DNA of 64,000 nucleotides from Pseudomonas nunensis (GCF_024296925.1 NZ_CP101125.1:3412501-3476500); one strand, 5' to 3'; counted from the stretch's first letter, positions 1 to 7,969 are shown. Translations and numbers: made by a program. The notes: generated by a model not told the origin, from the letters alone.

Positions 1-2
1 CG

Positions 3-584
3 ACCCATTGGGCGATGTGCGACATGCTCAAGGAAGGCTTTCCATCGATTGAAGTCGACAGCGATGCGATCTTCGTCCAGCAAGGCAACGTGTGGACGTC
101 GGCGGGGGTCAGCGCCGGGATCGACCTGGCACTGGCATTGGTGGAAGCCGATTGCGGCCGCGAAGTGGCGTTGCAAGTGGCACGCGAACTGGTGGTGTTT
201 CTCAAGCGTCCCGGCGGCCAGGCGCAGTACAGCGAGATGCTCCAGGCGCAAACCAAGGACGGCGCGGTCTTCGACGACTTGCACCTGTGGATCGCGCAGA
301 ACCTGAGTCGTGAAAACCTCACGGTCGAGGTGTTGGCCGAACAGGTACAAATGAGCCCGCGCAACTTTGCCCGGGTCTACAAACTCAAGACCCGTCGCAC
401 CCCGGCCAAAGCCGTGGAAGTGCTGAGGCTGGAAGCAGCGCGGCGGCTGTTGGAAGACTCTGAACGCAACATTGACCAGATCGCCCGGCAATGCGGGTTT
501 GGTGATGAAGAACGGATGCGTTTTACCTTTCAACGCAACCTCGGTGTTTCGCCACGGGATTATCGGAACCGGTTTTCCCGTTGA
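3..584 (+). CDS. GlxA-family AraC-type transcriptional regulator, C-terminal part (5' end outside window)
   Basis: The frame is open from the window edge, so the N-terminus is missing; 193 residues are visible. They cover the end of the DJ-1/PfpI-like domain (THWA, then WTSAGVSAGIDLAL) and a complete C-terminal AraC helix-turn-helix pair (LSRENLTVEVLAEQ, then IDQIARQCGFGDEERMR). The same architecture and much of the same wording recur in the regulator at 25313-26251, which is a paralogue. Such proteins activate catabolic genes, often for amines or betaines, but the target is not visible because the neighbours upstream are outside the window. Domain assignment is firm; the ligand is unknown. 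Confidence 0.9.
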   Translation, partial: THWAMCDMLKEGFPSIEVDSDAIFVQQGNVWTSAGVSAGIDLALALVEADCGREVALQVARELVVFLKRPGGQAQYSEMLQAQTKDGAVFDDLHLWIAQNLSRENLTVEVLAEQVQMSPRNFARVYKLKTRRTPAKAVEVLRLEAARRLLEDSERNIDQIARQCGFGDEERMRFTFQRNLGVSPRDYRNRFSR

Positions 585-598
585 TTCACCGCTGTATT

Positions 599-690
599 TG
601 TAGGAGCGAAGCTTGCTCGCGAAGGCGGCGGCACATTCAGCGATGATGTGACAGATACATTGCCTTCGCGAGCAAGCTTCGCTCCTACAC
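599..690. repeat. REP pair (REPIN), GTAGGAGCGAAGC variant
   Basis: Two inverted palindromic units, TGTAGGAGCGAAGCTTGCTC and its complement, face each other around a spacer of about 40 bases. It starts 14 bases after the regulator's stop codon and could act as a 3' end for that transcript. Confidence 0.85.
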
Positions 691-774
691 TGTCATTTAC
701 CTGAACCAACTTTAACTTCAATAAAGAAATATGAAGTTTCCACATTCGATAGCGCATTAATCGAACATTTACGG

Positions 775-803
775 TTGACTTGCCCCACCTGCCTGAGTAA
801 ATT
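775..803 (+). promoter_or_regulatory. sigma70-type promoter of the mgtA leader
   Basis: TTGACT (775-780) and TAAATT (798-803) are separated by exactly 17 bases, close to consensus. No second promoter of this quality was seen before mgtA, which would give a leader of roughly 770 bases. A short GGCC/GGCC stem followed by six T (about 810-831) lies at the expected transcript start and may be an early attenuator. Confidence 0.6.
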
Positions 804-881
804 GCGCGGGCCGGTTTCACAGGCCTTTTTTCAACTCACAAAAGAATCCAATGGACACAGTATCTAGTCGCTGTCGGGTAA

Positions 882-1003
882 CTGCGAATTCGCAGGATCT
901 GGCACATAACCCAGAACATGACGGGACTCGACTTTGCGGTCGGGTGAGCTGCGCTAGAGCTTGATGCTCCACCGTAACTTGCCTCGCCGGCGTCAGTCCG
1001 GTC
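882..1003 (+). promoter_or_regulatory. structured 5' leader RNA upstream of mgtA (candidate Mg2+-responsive element)
   Basis: Several short hairpins follow each other: the palindrome CTGCGAATTCGCAG (882-895), TCTGG/CCAGA (898-915), CGAC/GTCG (about 929-942) and GAGC/GCTC (957-969), with CCGG repeats just before the small ORF at 1016. This much local pairing in a leader hints at an RNA regulator. I do not recognise it as a described riboswitch class, and the hairpins were found by eye, without folding. Confidence 0.35.
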
Positions 1004-1015
1004 CAGAGGTATGTT

Positions 1016-1312
1016 ATGAACTTCAAATCCACTGTAATGCCCGGCGTACGCGCCTTTGCCTCGACCATGCGGGTCAAGTCCTGCCGTGAGCGTCTCGCCA
1101 CCGCCGTGGCCCGCGCGCCGTTTTCCAGCCAATCCTCCCCTGCCAAGGCACACCTGCGTGCCAACTGGCGCTTCTGCCCGATGACCGGCCAGCTTCAGCA
1201 ACGCTGGAGCGTCGACGACAGCCCGGAACCACCGAGTCGGCGCATCACGCGTCTGTTCCAGCAGGCGAGCCAGATGCTCGGTCTGTTCCTCGGGGCGCGC
1301 ACTTTCAATTGA
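1016..1312 (+). CDS. small hypothetical protein (98 aa) in the mgtA leader
   Basis: Start ATG 1016 has AGAGG at 1005-1009, a good distance away. The protein is basic in its first half and contains a short motif of two Trp residues framing a Pro and TG pair (WRFCPMTGQLQQRW), followed by an Arg-rich linker and a hydrophobic end (ASQMLGLFLGA). No signal peptide or membrane helix is clear. It lies on the same strand as mgtA, 272 bases ahead of it, with no evident promoter between, so it is probably on the same transcript. I do not recognise the family. It may be a regulator or partner of MgtA, or a leader ORF whose translation controls mgtA. Confidence 0.55.
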   Translation: MNFKSTVMPGVRAFASTMRVKSCRERLATAVARAPFSSQSSPAKAHLRANWRFCPMTGQLQQRWSVDDSPEPPSRRITRLFQQASQMLGLFLGARTFN

Positions 1313-1364
1313 ACTGAAGGCACTTTAAAAGTCCTTCCCCTGCGTTTTCCTTATATAGGAATTC

Positions 1365-1385
1365 GGCAAATTTTTATTGCCTTTT
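1365..1385 (+). terminator. hairpin followed by T-run between the two leader ORFs
   Basis: GGCAA (1365-1369) pairs with TTGCC (1377-1381) around an AT-rich loop and is followed by TTTT. It has the form of a weak intrinsic terminator or attenuator located 200 bases before mgtA. Confidence 0.35.
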
Positions 1386-1401
1386 AAATAGAGAGTTAGT
1401 T

Positions 1402-1536
1402 ATGGACGAAGCCAGTAGACGGTTCGCTGCCCACAACTATTCAGTTGCTGGACAGCGAACGTTAAACCCTGAAACGCAACTATCAGAATCGATCGCCTAT
1501 TTGCGGCTCGACATACGTGCGCTCGTCTTTCATTAG
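1402..1536 (+). CDS. 44-codon ORF immediately upstream of mgtA (possible leader peptide)
   Basis: ATG 1402 to TAG 1536 encodes 44 residues starting MDEASRRFAAHNYSVAGQ and ending RALVFH. A GAGAG stretch lies about 6 bases before the start. It ends 48 bases before the mgtA start codon. In enteric bacteria mgtA is controlled by a short translated leader (mgtL) and leader RNA structure; this ORF is in the matching place, but it is longer and is not proline-rich, so any similarity of mechanism is inference. It may also be chance. Confidence 0.35.
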   Translation: MDEASRRFAAHNYSVAGQRTLNPETQLSESIAYLRLDIRALVFH

Positions 1537-1555
1537 CTGAGGTGCCTGTGTGTCG

Positions 1556-1573
1556 TGCCGCAAGCCTGCGGCA
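1556..1573 (+). promoter_or_regulatory. stem-loop abutting the mgtA ribosome binding site
   Basis: TGCCGC AAGCCT GCGGCA forms a perfect 6-bp stem with a 6-base loop; its 3' arm touches the AGGAG Shine-Dalgarno at 1573-1577. It could influence ribosome access to mgtA. Confidence 0.45.
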
Positions 1574-1584
1574 GGAGCACAGCA

Positions 1585-4305
1585 ATGACCCTTGTAAACA
1601 CCGCAAAAAAAGCCACTCGCGGCGCCAGCACCGACAACGCCAAACTGTCGATGCGCGCCGCCCGGGAAGCGCAAAACGGCCTCGCCGTGACGCTGACCAA
1701 CCTCAACGCCAGCACCGACGGCCTGACCGAGCTCGAAGCCCAGGGCCGCCTGGCGCGCAACGGTCACAACGAAGTGGCCCACGACAAGCCGCCTCACGCC
1801 CTGATCCAACTGCTTAAAGCCCTGAACAATCCCTTCATCTATGTGTTGCTGACCTTGGCCGGTATCAGTTTTTTCACTGATTACTGGTTGCCGATCAGCA
1901 GCGGCGAAGCGGATGACGCCGACCTGACCAAAGTCATCATTATCATGACCATGGTCAGCCTCAGCAGCCTGTTGCGGTTCTGGCAGGAATACCGCTCGGC
2001 CAAATCCGCCGAAGCCCTGAAGGCGATGGTACGCACCACCGCCACCGTACTGCGCCGCGAGCACAACAACGGCACACCACGGCTGCGCGAAGTGCCGATG
2101 CGCGACCTGGTGGCCGGCGACATCGTGCAGCTGAGCGCCGGTGACATGATCCCGGCGGACATTCGCCTGATCGAATCCCGTGACTTGTTTATCAGTCAGG
2201 CAGTGCTGACCGGCGAAGCGTTGCCAATCGAGAAGTACGACACCCTCGGCAACGTCGCGCAGAAGTCCGCCACCAGCGCGGCGCCTGATCAATCGAACCT
2301 GCTGGACCTGCCGAACATCTGCTTCATGGGCACCAACGTGGTCAGCGGCACCGCGAAAGCCGTGGTGGTCGCCACAGGGGCGCGGACTTACTTCGGTTCC
2401 CTGGCCAAAGCCATTGTCGGTTCCCGGGTGCAAACCGCGTTCGACCGTGGGGTGAACAGCGTCAGTTGGTTGCTGATCCGCTTCATGCTGGTGATGGTGC
2501 CGATCGTGTTCCTGCTCAACGGCTTCTCCAAGGGTGACTGGGGCGATGCCTTCCTGTTCGCCCTGGCGGTGGCCGTCGGTTTGACCCCGGAAATGCTGCC
2601 GATGATCGTCAGCGCCAACCTGGCCAAAGGCGCGATGGCGATGGCCAAGCGCAAAGTGGTGGTCAAGCGCCTCAACGCGATCCAGAACTTCGGTTCGATG
2701 GACGTGCTGTGCACCGACAAGACCGGCACCCTGACCCAGGACAAAATCATCCTTGAGCACCACGTCGACAGCCACGGCCGGCGCGACGATTCGATCCTCG
2801 AACTGGCGTGGCTCAACAGCCATCACCAGAGCGGTTTGAAAAACCTGATGGATCAGGCGGTGGTGCAGTTTGCCAATGCTAACTCAGCATTTCGCGTGCC
2901 TTTCGCCTACAGCAAAGTCGATGAATTGCCGTTCGATTTTGTGCGGCGGCGCTTGTCAATCATCGTCAAAGACAGCCGCGACGATCACCTGATGGTGTGC
3001 AAAGGCGCGGTTGAGGAAATGCTGTCGATCGCCAGCCACATCAACGAAAACGGTCAGGTGATCGCCCTGGATGCACAGCGGCGCAAAGACTTGCTGGCGT
3101 TGGCCAACGAGTACAACGAGGACGGCTTCCGGGTGCTGCTGGTGGCTACTCGCGAGATCCCGAAAGCCCAGAGCAAAAACCAGTACCACACCGCCGATGA
3201 GCGTGAGCTGGTGATTCGAGGCTTCCTGACGTTCCTCGATCCGCCGAAGGAAACCGCCGGCCCGGCGATTGCCGCGCTGCGGGACATGGGTGTGACAGTC
3301 AAGGTGCTGACCGGCGACAACGCCGTGGTCACCTGCAAGATCTGCCGCGAAGTCGGACTCGATCCGGGCACTCCGCTGCTCGGCCAGGACATCGAGCACA
3401 TGGACGACACCACCCTCAAGCTGCAGGTTGAGGAACGCACGGTGTTTGCCAAGTTGACGCCGCTGCAGAAATCCCGGGTGCTCAAGGCCCTGCAAGCCAA
3501 CGGTCACACCGTGGGTTTCCTCGGCGACGGCATCAACGATGCGCCGGCGCTGCGCGATGCGGACGTCGGGATTTCGGTGGACAGCGGCACTGACATCGCC
3601 AAGGAATCGGCGGACATCATCCTCCTGGAAAAGAGCCTGATGGTGCTCGAAGAAGGCGTGCTCAAGGGCCGCGAAACCTTCGGCAATATCATGAAGTACC
3701 TGAACATGACCGCCAGTTCCAACTTCGGCAACGTGTTCTCGGTGCTGGTGGCCAGTGCGTTCATTCCGTTCCTGCCGATGCTGTCGATTCATCTGCTGCT
3801 GCAAAACCTGATGTACGACATCTCTCAGTTGGCGTTGCCGTGGGACAAGATGGACAAGGAGTTCCTGCGCAAACCGCGCAAGTGGGACGCGAAGAACATC
3901 GGGCGTTTCATGCTGTGGATCGGTCCGACCTCGTCGATCTTCGACATCACCACGTTTGCGCTGATGTGGTACGTGTTCGCCGCCAACAGCGTGGAAATGC
4001 AGAGCCTGTTCCAGTCCGGCTGGTTCATCGAAGGGCTGCTGTCGCAGACGCTGGTGGTGCACATGTTGCGTACCCAGAAGATTCCGTTCTTCCAGAGCAC
4101 CGCGGCGTTGCCGGTGATCCTCGCGACCGGCACGGTGATCTGCCTGGGCATCTACATCCCGTTCTCGCCGCTGGGGACGCTGGTCGGTCTGGTGCCGTTG
4201 CCGTGGGAATACTTCCCTTGGCTGGTGGTCACGTTGCTCAGCTACTGCGTGGTGGCGCAGACCATGAAAACGATCTACATCCGCCGGTTCAAGCAGTGGT
4301 TCTGA
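1585..4305 (+). CDS. mgtA: magnesium-translocating P-type ATPase MgtA
   Basis: P-type (class IIIB) ATPase of 906 residues that imports Mg2+ across the inner membrane at low external Mg2+. Visible hallmarks: actuator TGE at residues 209-211, phosphorylation loop DKTGTLT with Asp378, hinge GDGINDAP near 648, and hydrophobic segments at about 75-125, 300-350 and in the last 200 residues. The frame is open further upstream to a GTG at 1555, but ATG 1585 has AGGAG 7 bases ahead and is preferred. Length and motif order match the MgtA/MgtB family. The long leader with small ORFs and hairpins suggests post-initiation control. Its 3' flank was a REP pair, now split by an IS481 element. Confidence 0.95.
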   Translation: MTLVNTAKKATRGASTDNAKLSMRAAREAQNGLAVTLTNLNASTDGLTELEAQGRLARNGHNEVAHDKPPHALIQLLKALNNPFIYVLLTLAGISFFTDYWLPISSGEADDADLTKVIIIMTMVSLSSLLRFWQEYRSAKSAEALKAMVRTTATVLRREHNNGTPRLREVPMRDLVAGDIVQLSAGDMIPADIRLIESRDLFISQAVLTGEALPIEKYDTLGNVAQKSATSAAPDQSNLLDLPNICFMGTNVVSGTAKAVVVATGARTYFGSLAKAIVGSRVQTAFDRGVNSVSWLLIRFMLVMVPIVFLLNGFSKGDWGDAFLFALAVAVGLTPEMLPMIVSANLAKGAMAMAKRKVVVKRLNAIQNFGSMDVLCTDKTGTLTQDKIILEHHVDSHGRRDDSILELAWLNSHHQSGLKNLMDQAVVQFANANSAFRVPFAYSKVDELPFDFVRRRLSIIVKDSRDDHLMVCKGAVEEMLSIASHINENGQVIALDAQRRKDLLALANEYNEDGFRVLLVATREIPKAQSKNQYHTADERELVIRGFLTFLDPPKETAGPAIAALRDMGVTVKVLTGDNAVVTCKICREVGLDPGTPLLGQDIEHMDDTTLKLQVEERTVFAKLTPLQKSRVLKALQANGHTVGFLGDGINDAPALRDADVGISVDSGTDIAKESADIILLEKSLMVLEEGVLKGRETFGNIMKYLNMTASSNFGNVFSVLVASAFIPFLPMLSIHLLLQNLMYDISQLALPWDKMDKEFLRKPRKWDAKNIGRFMLWIGPTSSIFDITTFALMWYVFAANSVEMQSLFQSGWFIEGLLSQTLVVHMLRTQKIPFFQSTAALPVILATGTVICLGIYIPFSPLGTLVGLVPLPWEYFPWLVVTLLSYCVVAQTMKTIYIRRFKQWF

Positions 4306-4327
4306 TCGCCTGAACACCACCATCCCC

Positions 4328-4347
4328 TGTGGGAGCGGGCTTGCTCG
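4328..4347. repeat. left part of a REP pair interrupted by IS481 copy 1
   Basis: GTGGGAGCGGGCTTGCTCG stops at 4347 where the element begins, and the REP resumes at 5629. TCG is present on both sides (4345-4347 and 5629-5631) as a 3-bp target duplication. Confidence 0.85.
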
Positions 4348-5628
4348 GGTAGAAACCGGAGACATCCTTTACGTTTTAAACCGGAGACATCCTTTACAGG
4401 TGTGAAATCCGGTCAGGAGGTGCCTGACCATGCCCTGGAATCGAGAGTCCCCGATGGATCAACGAATCAAACTCATAGGCGACTGGCTGCAAGGCAGCTA
4501 CTCAAAAATCGAGCTGGCCCGTCACTACGGGCTCAGCCGGCCTACGTTGGACAAATGGCTTGCACGCTACGAGGCACATGGCGTTGATGGGTTAAAGGAG
4601 TTGTCACGGCGCCCGCATACGAGCCCCTTCAAAATCAGCGACGAGGTGCTTGAGTTGCTAATCGCGTACAAGCGCGAGCACCACAGTTGGGGGCCTGAGA
4701 AGCTGGTGCATAACCTCAGGATCGATCACCCAGAGTTGTCTTGGCCAGCTGTCAGCACGGCAGGCGAGTGGCTTAAACGAGCAGGCCTGGTGCAGAAACG
4801 CCGCTTTCTCAATCGTCCGCCAGCAGGGAAAAATCCGCTGCGCGATGCCACTGCGCCTAATCAGACATGGGCTGCGGACTTCAAAGGAGACTTCGCACTT
4901 CAGAACGGCCAACGTTGTTACCCACTGACCATTACCGATCATGTCAGCCGATTTTTATTGCTGTGCAGGGCTCAGAGTAGCGTTGCCGGTGCCCGCGAAG
5001 GATTTGACTGGGCATTTCGAGAGTTCGGTTTGCCTGACGTAATCCGCACAGATAATGGCTCCCCCTTTGCCTCCACCGGTATTTCACGCATATCCAGTCT
5101 GGCGGCGTGGTGGATACGACTAGGGATCTATCCGGAGAGAATCCAGCCGGGGCGCCCTGACCAGAATGGCCGTCATGAACGCATGCACCGAACGCTCAAG
5201 GCTGCATTGCTTCACGCACCGGAACGTAATCTGGTGGAGCAACAGTTGGCATTCGAACAGTTTCGACAGGAGTTCAATTTCGTAAGACCACACAAGGCTT
5301 TAGAGATGAAAGTTCCTGCGGCCCTCTACGAGCCATCTCAACGGCAGTACGACGGACACGTGCCCGAGGCCGTTTACGCTTCGGACATGACGATCCGCAT
5401 GGTCAGGCAGAATGGGTCGATGAAATGGAAAGGTAAGATGATTTTCGTCAGTGAATCCCTGGCAGGTGAGGCGTTAGGGCTCAAGGAAGTGGACGATGAT
5501 GTGTGGGATATTTACCTTTGTAACTACCTTTTAGGCAGGCTGAAAAGCGGCGAAACCCGCCTTTCAAGCCAGCAGAAACGTAAAGGACGTCCCCGGTTTC
5601 AATCGTAAAGGATGTGTCCGTTTCTACA
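4348..5628 (+). mobile_element. IS481-family insertion sequence, copy 1 (1281 bp)
   Basis: The ends are imperfect inverted repeats: GGTAGAAACCGGAGACATCC at the left, and the complement of TGTAGAAACGGACACATCC at the right. Inside each end the motif AAACCGGRGACRTCCTTTAC is repeated once more, giving two tandem transposase-binding-like sites per end. One transposase gene fills the element. The flanks give a TCG duplication within a REP palindrome. Copy 2 at 22022-23302 has the same length; the only difference noticed is C at 4409 against A in copy 2, so one copy moved recently. Confidence 0.93.
4430..5608 (+). CDS. IS481-family transposase (copy 1)
   Basis: A 392-residue DDE recombinase that moves the element. 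An N-terminal helix-turn-helix region (about 10-60, GSYSKIELARHYGLSRPTLD) is followed by an rve-type catalytic core: WAADFKGDF supplies the first Asp (about 145), VIRTDNGSPF the second (about 205), and the Glu lies in the QNGRHERMHRTLK segment (about 243). The C-terminal third carries the FNFVRPHKALE motif. ATG 4430 follows a strong AGGAGG. The reading frame is intact and its product is identical to that of copy 2, so both are probably active. Confidence 0.95.
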   Translation: MPWNRESPMDQRIKLIGDWLQGSYSKIELARHYGLSRPTLDKWLARYEAHGVDGLKELSRRPHTSPFKISDEVLELLIAYKREHHSWGPEKLVHNLRIDHPELSWPAVSTAGEWLKRAGLVQKRRFLNRPPAGKNPLRDATAPNQTWAADFKGDFALQNGQRCYPLTITDHVSRFLLLCRAQSSVAGAREGFDWAFREFGLPDVIRTDNGSPFASTGISRISSLAAWWIRLGIYPERIQPGRPDQNGRHERMHRTLKAALLHAPERNLVEQQLAFEQFRQEFNFVRPHKALEMKVPAALYEPSQRQYDGHVPEAVYASDMTIRMVRQNGSMKWKGKMIFVSESLAGEALGLKEVDDDVWDIYLCNYLLGRLKSGETRLSSQQKRKGRPRFQS

Positions 5629-5701
5629 TCGCGAAGGCGTCGTGTCAGTCAACATTTGCGTGAACTGACACACCGCATTCGCGAGCAAGCCCGCTCCCAC
5701 A
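5629..5701. repeat. right part of the REP pair split by IS481 copy 1
   Basis: Begins TCGCGAAGGCGTCGTGTCAG and ends with the inverted unit GCGAGCAAGCCCGCTCCCAC. Joined to 4328-4347 (minus one TCG) it restores a normal REPIN of about 90 bases. Confidence 0.85.
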
Positions 5702-5734
5702 GTTAAATGTCACGCTAAAAAAAGGAGAGTTCTC

Positions 5735-7384
5735 ATGTCGGGAACGACTCTACTGATCAACCTCGCCGGCGCCATTGCACTGTTGCTGTGGGGCACGCAC
5801 ATGATTTCTTCGGCGCTGTTGCGTGGCTTCGGCACGCCGCTGCGTCAATGGATGGGCCAGCACCTGAGCAACCGCTGGCTGGCCTTGCTCGCGGGCATCG
5901 GCATCACCGGCATCTTGCAAAGCAGCACCGCCGTCAGCCTGATGGCTACTTCGTTCACTGCCGCCGGCACCTTGGGCCTGGCACCAGCGCTGGCAGTAAT
6001 GCTCGGCGCCAACATCGGTTCCACCCTGGTGGTGCAACTGCTCAGCGCTGACATCTCGATCCTGACCCCGCTGGTGCTGCTGACCGGGTTGATCGTTTTC
6101 CGATCGAGGGATGACTCGCGTTTCGAGAGCATCGGCTGTGCGCTGATCGGCTTGGGGTTGATGTTGATGGCCCTGCACCTGCTCGGCTCGACCCTGGCGG
6201 AGGTGGAAGGCACGCCGGTGTTCCAACTGATCATGCAAAGCCTCGACGGCGATCTGTTGATCGCGTTGCTGGTGGCGCTGATCCTCACCTGGCTGTGCCA
6301 TTCCAGCGTGGCGGTGGTGCTGTTGATCGTTTCCCTGGCTGCGACCGGAATGCTCTCGGTGACCACCCTTGTCGCGTTAGTGCTGGGGGTGAATATTGGC
6401 GGCGCGTTGCCGTCGGTGATCAATGCCGGCTCGAACGTTGGCCGGCGCCTGCCCCTCGGCAATCTGCTGGTGCGCACGCTTGGCGCGGCGGTGGTATTGC
6501 CGTTGGCCGGGTGGTTTGCTGGGTTGAAGCTTGATCCAGCAACGTTGGTGGTTTACCTGCACAGCGGTTTCAACCTGCTGCTGGCGCTGGTGTTTATCGG
6601 TTTCACCCAGCCGATGGCCAAATTGCTGACTCGCCTGTTGCCGGAACCGCCACGGGATGTCGATCCAGGCATGCCGCGCTACCTCGACGAGGCGGGTCTG
6701 GAGGTGGCCAACATCGGCCTGTCGAATGCCGCCCGCGAAGCACTGCGCATTGCCGATATGCTCTCGGCCATGCTGGAACGCACGCTGCAACTGTTCCACA
6801 CCTCGGCGCCGGTCTGTGCCGATGAGGTGCGGCGCATCGATCAATCCCTCGACGTGCTCAGTGCGGCGATTCGTGCGTATCTGGCGGACATCGGCCAGGA
6901 AGGCATCAGCGACAGCGATGCTGATCGTGCCCAGGAAGTCCTCACGTTCGTGATCAATCTGGAACATGCGGCGGACATTCTTTCCAGCAGCCTCATGCAA
7001 CTGGCCATGCGCCGTTTGCGCCGTGGCGAACATTTCTCGGTGTTCGAGCTGCGCAACATCGCGCCGTTGCACGAGGCGTTGCTGGAAAGCCTGAGTCTGG
7101 CGATCACCGTGTTCCTGCGCGAAGACATCGGCACCGCACATCAACTGGTCCAGCGCAAGGAAACCGTGAGAAAGCTGGAAGCCGACGCCAGCCGCGCGCA
7201 CTTTCGCAAACTGCAGGAGGACAAAAGCACCTGGGCCGAATCCGGGGACATCTTCCAGCGCGTGCTGCGTGACTACCGTCGGGTACATCACCACATCGCC
7301 GCCCTCGCCTACCCGTTGCTGGAACGGGTCGGTGAGTCGCTGGGTGATGATCAGGTCAAGGAAACCTCGCCATGCGCGTCCTGA
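5735..7384 (+). CDS. Na/Pi cotransporter family protein with C-terminal PhoU-like domain
   Basis: An inner-membrane protein of 549 residues. The first 310 residues are strongly hydrophobic and contain two inverted Na/Pi-cotransporter repeats, each with a characteristic serine motif: LQSSTAVSL (residues 61-69) and CHSSVAVVL (about 188). The last 230 residues are soluble and helical, like the PhoU-type domain of the YjbB group. The family moves phosphate, usually outward in bacteria, coupled to sodium; direction here is not provable. ATG 5735 has AAGGAGAG ahead. The 3' end overlaps the next gene by 13 bases, so the two are translationally coupled. No classical Pho box was noticed. Confidence 0.88.
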   Translation: MSGTTLLINLAGAIALLLWGTHMISSALLRGFGTPLRQWMGQHLSNRWLALLAGIGITGILQSSTAVSLMATSFTAAGTLGLAPALAVMLGANIGSTLVVQLLSADISILTPLVLLTGLIVFRSRDDSRFESIGCALIGLGLMLMALHLLGSTLAEVEGTPVFQLIMQSLDGDLLIALLVALILTWLCHSSVAVVLLIVSLAATGMLSVTTLVALVLGVNIGGALPSVINAGSNVGRRLPLGNLLVRTLGAAVVLPLAGWFAGLKLDPATLVVYLHSGFNLLLALVFIGFTQPMAKLLTRLLPEPPRDVDPGMPRYLDEAGLEVANIGLSNAAREALRIADMLSAMLERTLQLFHTSAPVCADEVRRIDQSLDVLSAAIRAYLADIGQEGISDSDADRAQEVLTFVINLEHAADILSSSLMQLAMRRLRRGEHFSVFELRNIAPLHEALLESLSLAITVFLREDIGTAHQLVQRKETVRKLEADASRAHFRKLQEDKSTWAESGDIFQRVLRDYRRVHHHIAALAYPLLERVGESLGDDQVKETSPCAS

Positions 7385-7725
7385 TCTGTGCCGGCCGCCA
7401 TTACACCGACAGCCGCCAGTGCCGCCGCGTGCTCGACGCCTTCCAGCGCCTGCACCCGGTGCAGGTGCTGATCCATAGCGGCAATCAATACCTGGGCGCC
7501 GACATCGAGGAATGGGCCCGTGAACACGGCGCCGATATCGTGCGCTACCCGCCCAACTGGCAACGCCACGGCAAACTCGCCGAACGCCTGCGCAACCACT
7601 TCATGCTGCGCGACAGCCGCCCCGACGTGGTCATCGCCCTGCCCGGCGGCGAAGACACCGAAGAACTCGTCACCCAGGCCCGGGCGGCGGGTCTACAAAC
7701 CCTGTCGGTAACGGATCGCGATTGA
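7372..7725 (+). CDS. DUF2493 / YspA-type SLOG-fold protein
   Basis: A 117-residue cytosolic protein with the Rossmann-like SLOG fold: MRVLICAGRHYTD at the N-terminus, a middle HSGNQYLGADIEEWA strand-helix, YPPNW, and the phosphate-binding-like VIALPGGEDTEEL near residue 85. Families with this fold (DprA/SMF, LOG, YspA) bind nucleotides or their derivatives; the substrate of this branch is not established. Its start lies inside the end of the phosphate-transporter-like gene (overlap 7372-7384), so the two are produced together. I infer a link to phosphate or nucleotide homeostasis but cannot show it. Confidence 0.8.
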   Translation: MRVLICAGRHYTDSRQCRRVLDAFQRLHPVQVLIHSGNQYLGADIEEWAREHGADIVRYPPNWQRHGKLAERLRNHFMLRDSRPDVVIALPGGEDTEELVTQARAAGLQTLSVTDRD

Positions 7726-7745
7726 ACGACCAGAACACAAATCCT

Positions 7746-7834
7746 GTGGGAGCGAGCCTGCTCGCGAAGGCGGTGTGTCAGGCCGCATCAATGTTGAATG
7801 TGATGGCCTCTTCGCGAGCAAGCCCGCTCCCACA
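7746..7834. repeat. REPIN, GTGGGAGCGAGCC variant
   Basis: First of a short tandem run of REP units. Its left unit reads GAGCGAGCCTGCTCGCGAAG, its right unit ends AAGCCCGCTCCCACA. Confidence 0.85.
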
Positions 7835-7879
7835 CTGGATCTCCAGTGAACACAAAATCTGTGATCAACCTCGCCCCCC

Positions 7880-7969
7880 TGTGGGAGCGAGCCTGCTCGC
7901 GAAGGCGGTCTGTCAGGCAGCATCTGCATCAACTGATCCACCGCTTTCGCGAGCAAGCCCGCTCCCACA
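7880..7969. repeat. REPIN, second of the run
   Basis: Same left-hand variant as the preceding pair. The 45 bases between the two pairs (about 7835-7879) and the bases after this pair both contain a TTGATCACA/TGTGATCAA-type sequence in inverted orientation, so the spacing sequence seems to have been duplicated and inverted as well. Confidence 0.85.

Noticed and set aside
1011..1019. Two-codon ORF ATG-TTA-TGA overlapping the 98-codon ORF start
   Set aside because: The Shine-Dalgarno abuts this ATG with no spacing and fits the next ATG at 1016 much better.
1483..4365. Long minus-strand frames opposite mgtA (447 and 469 codons)
   Set aside because: Low-complexity His/Gln/Asp/Arg-rich shadows of the ATPase gene.
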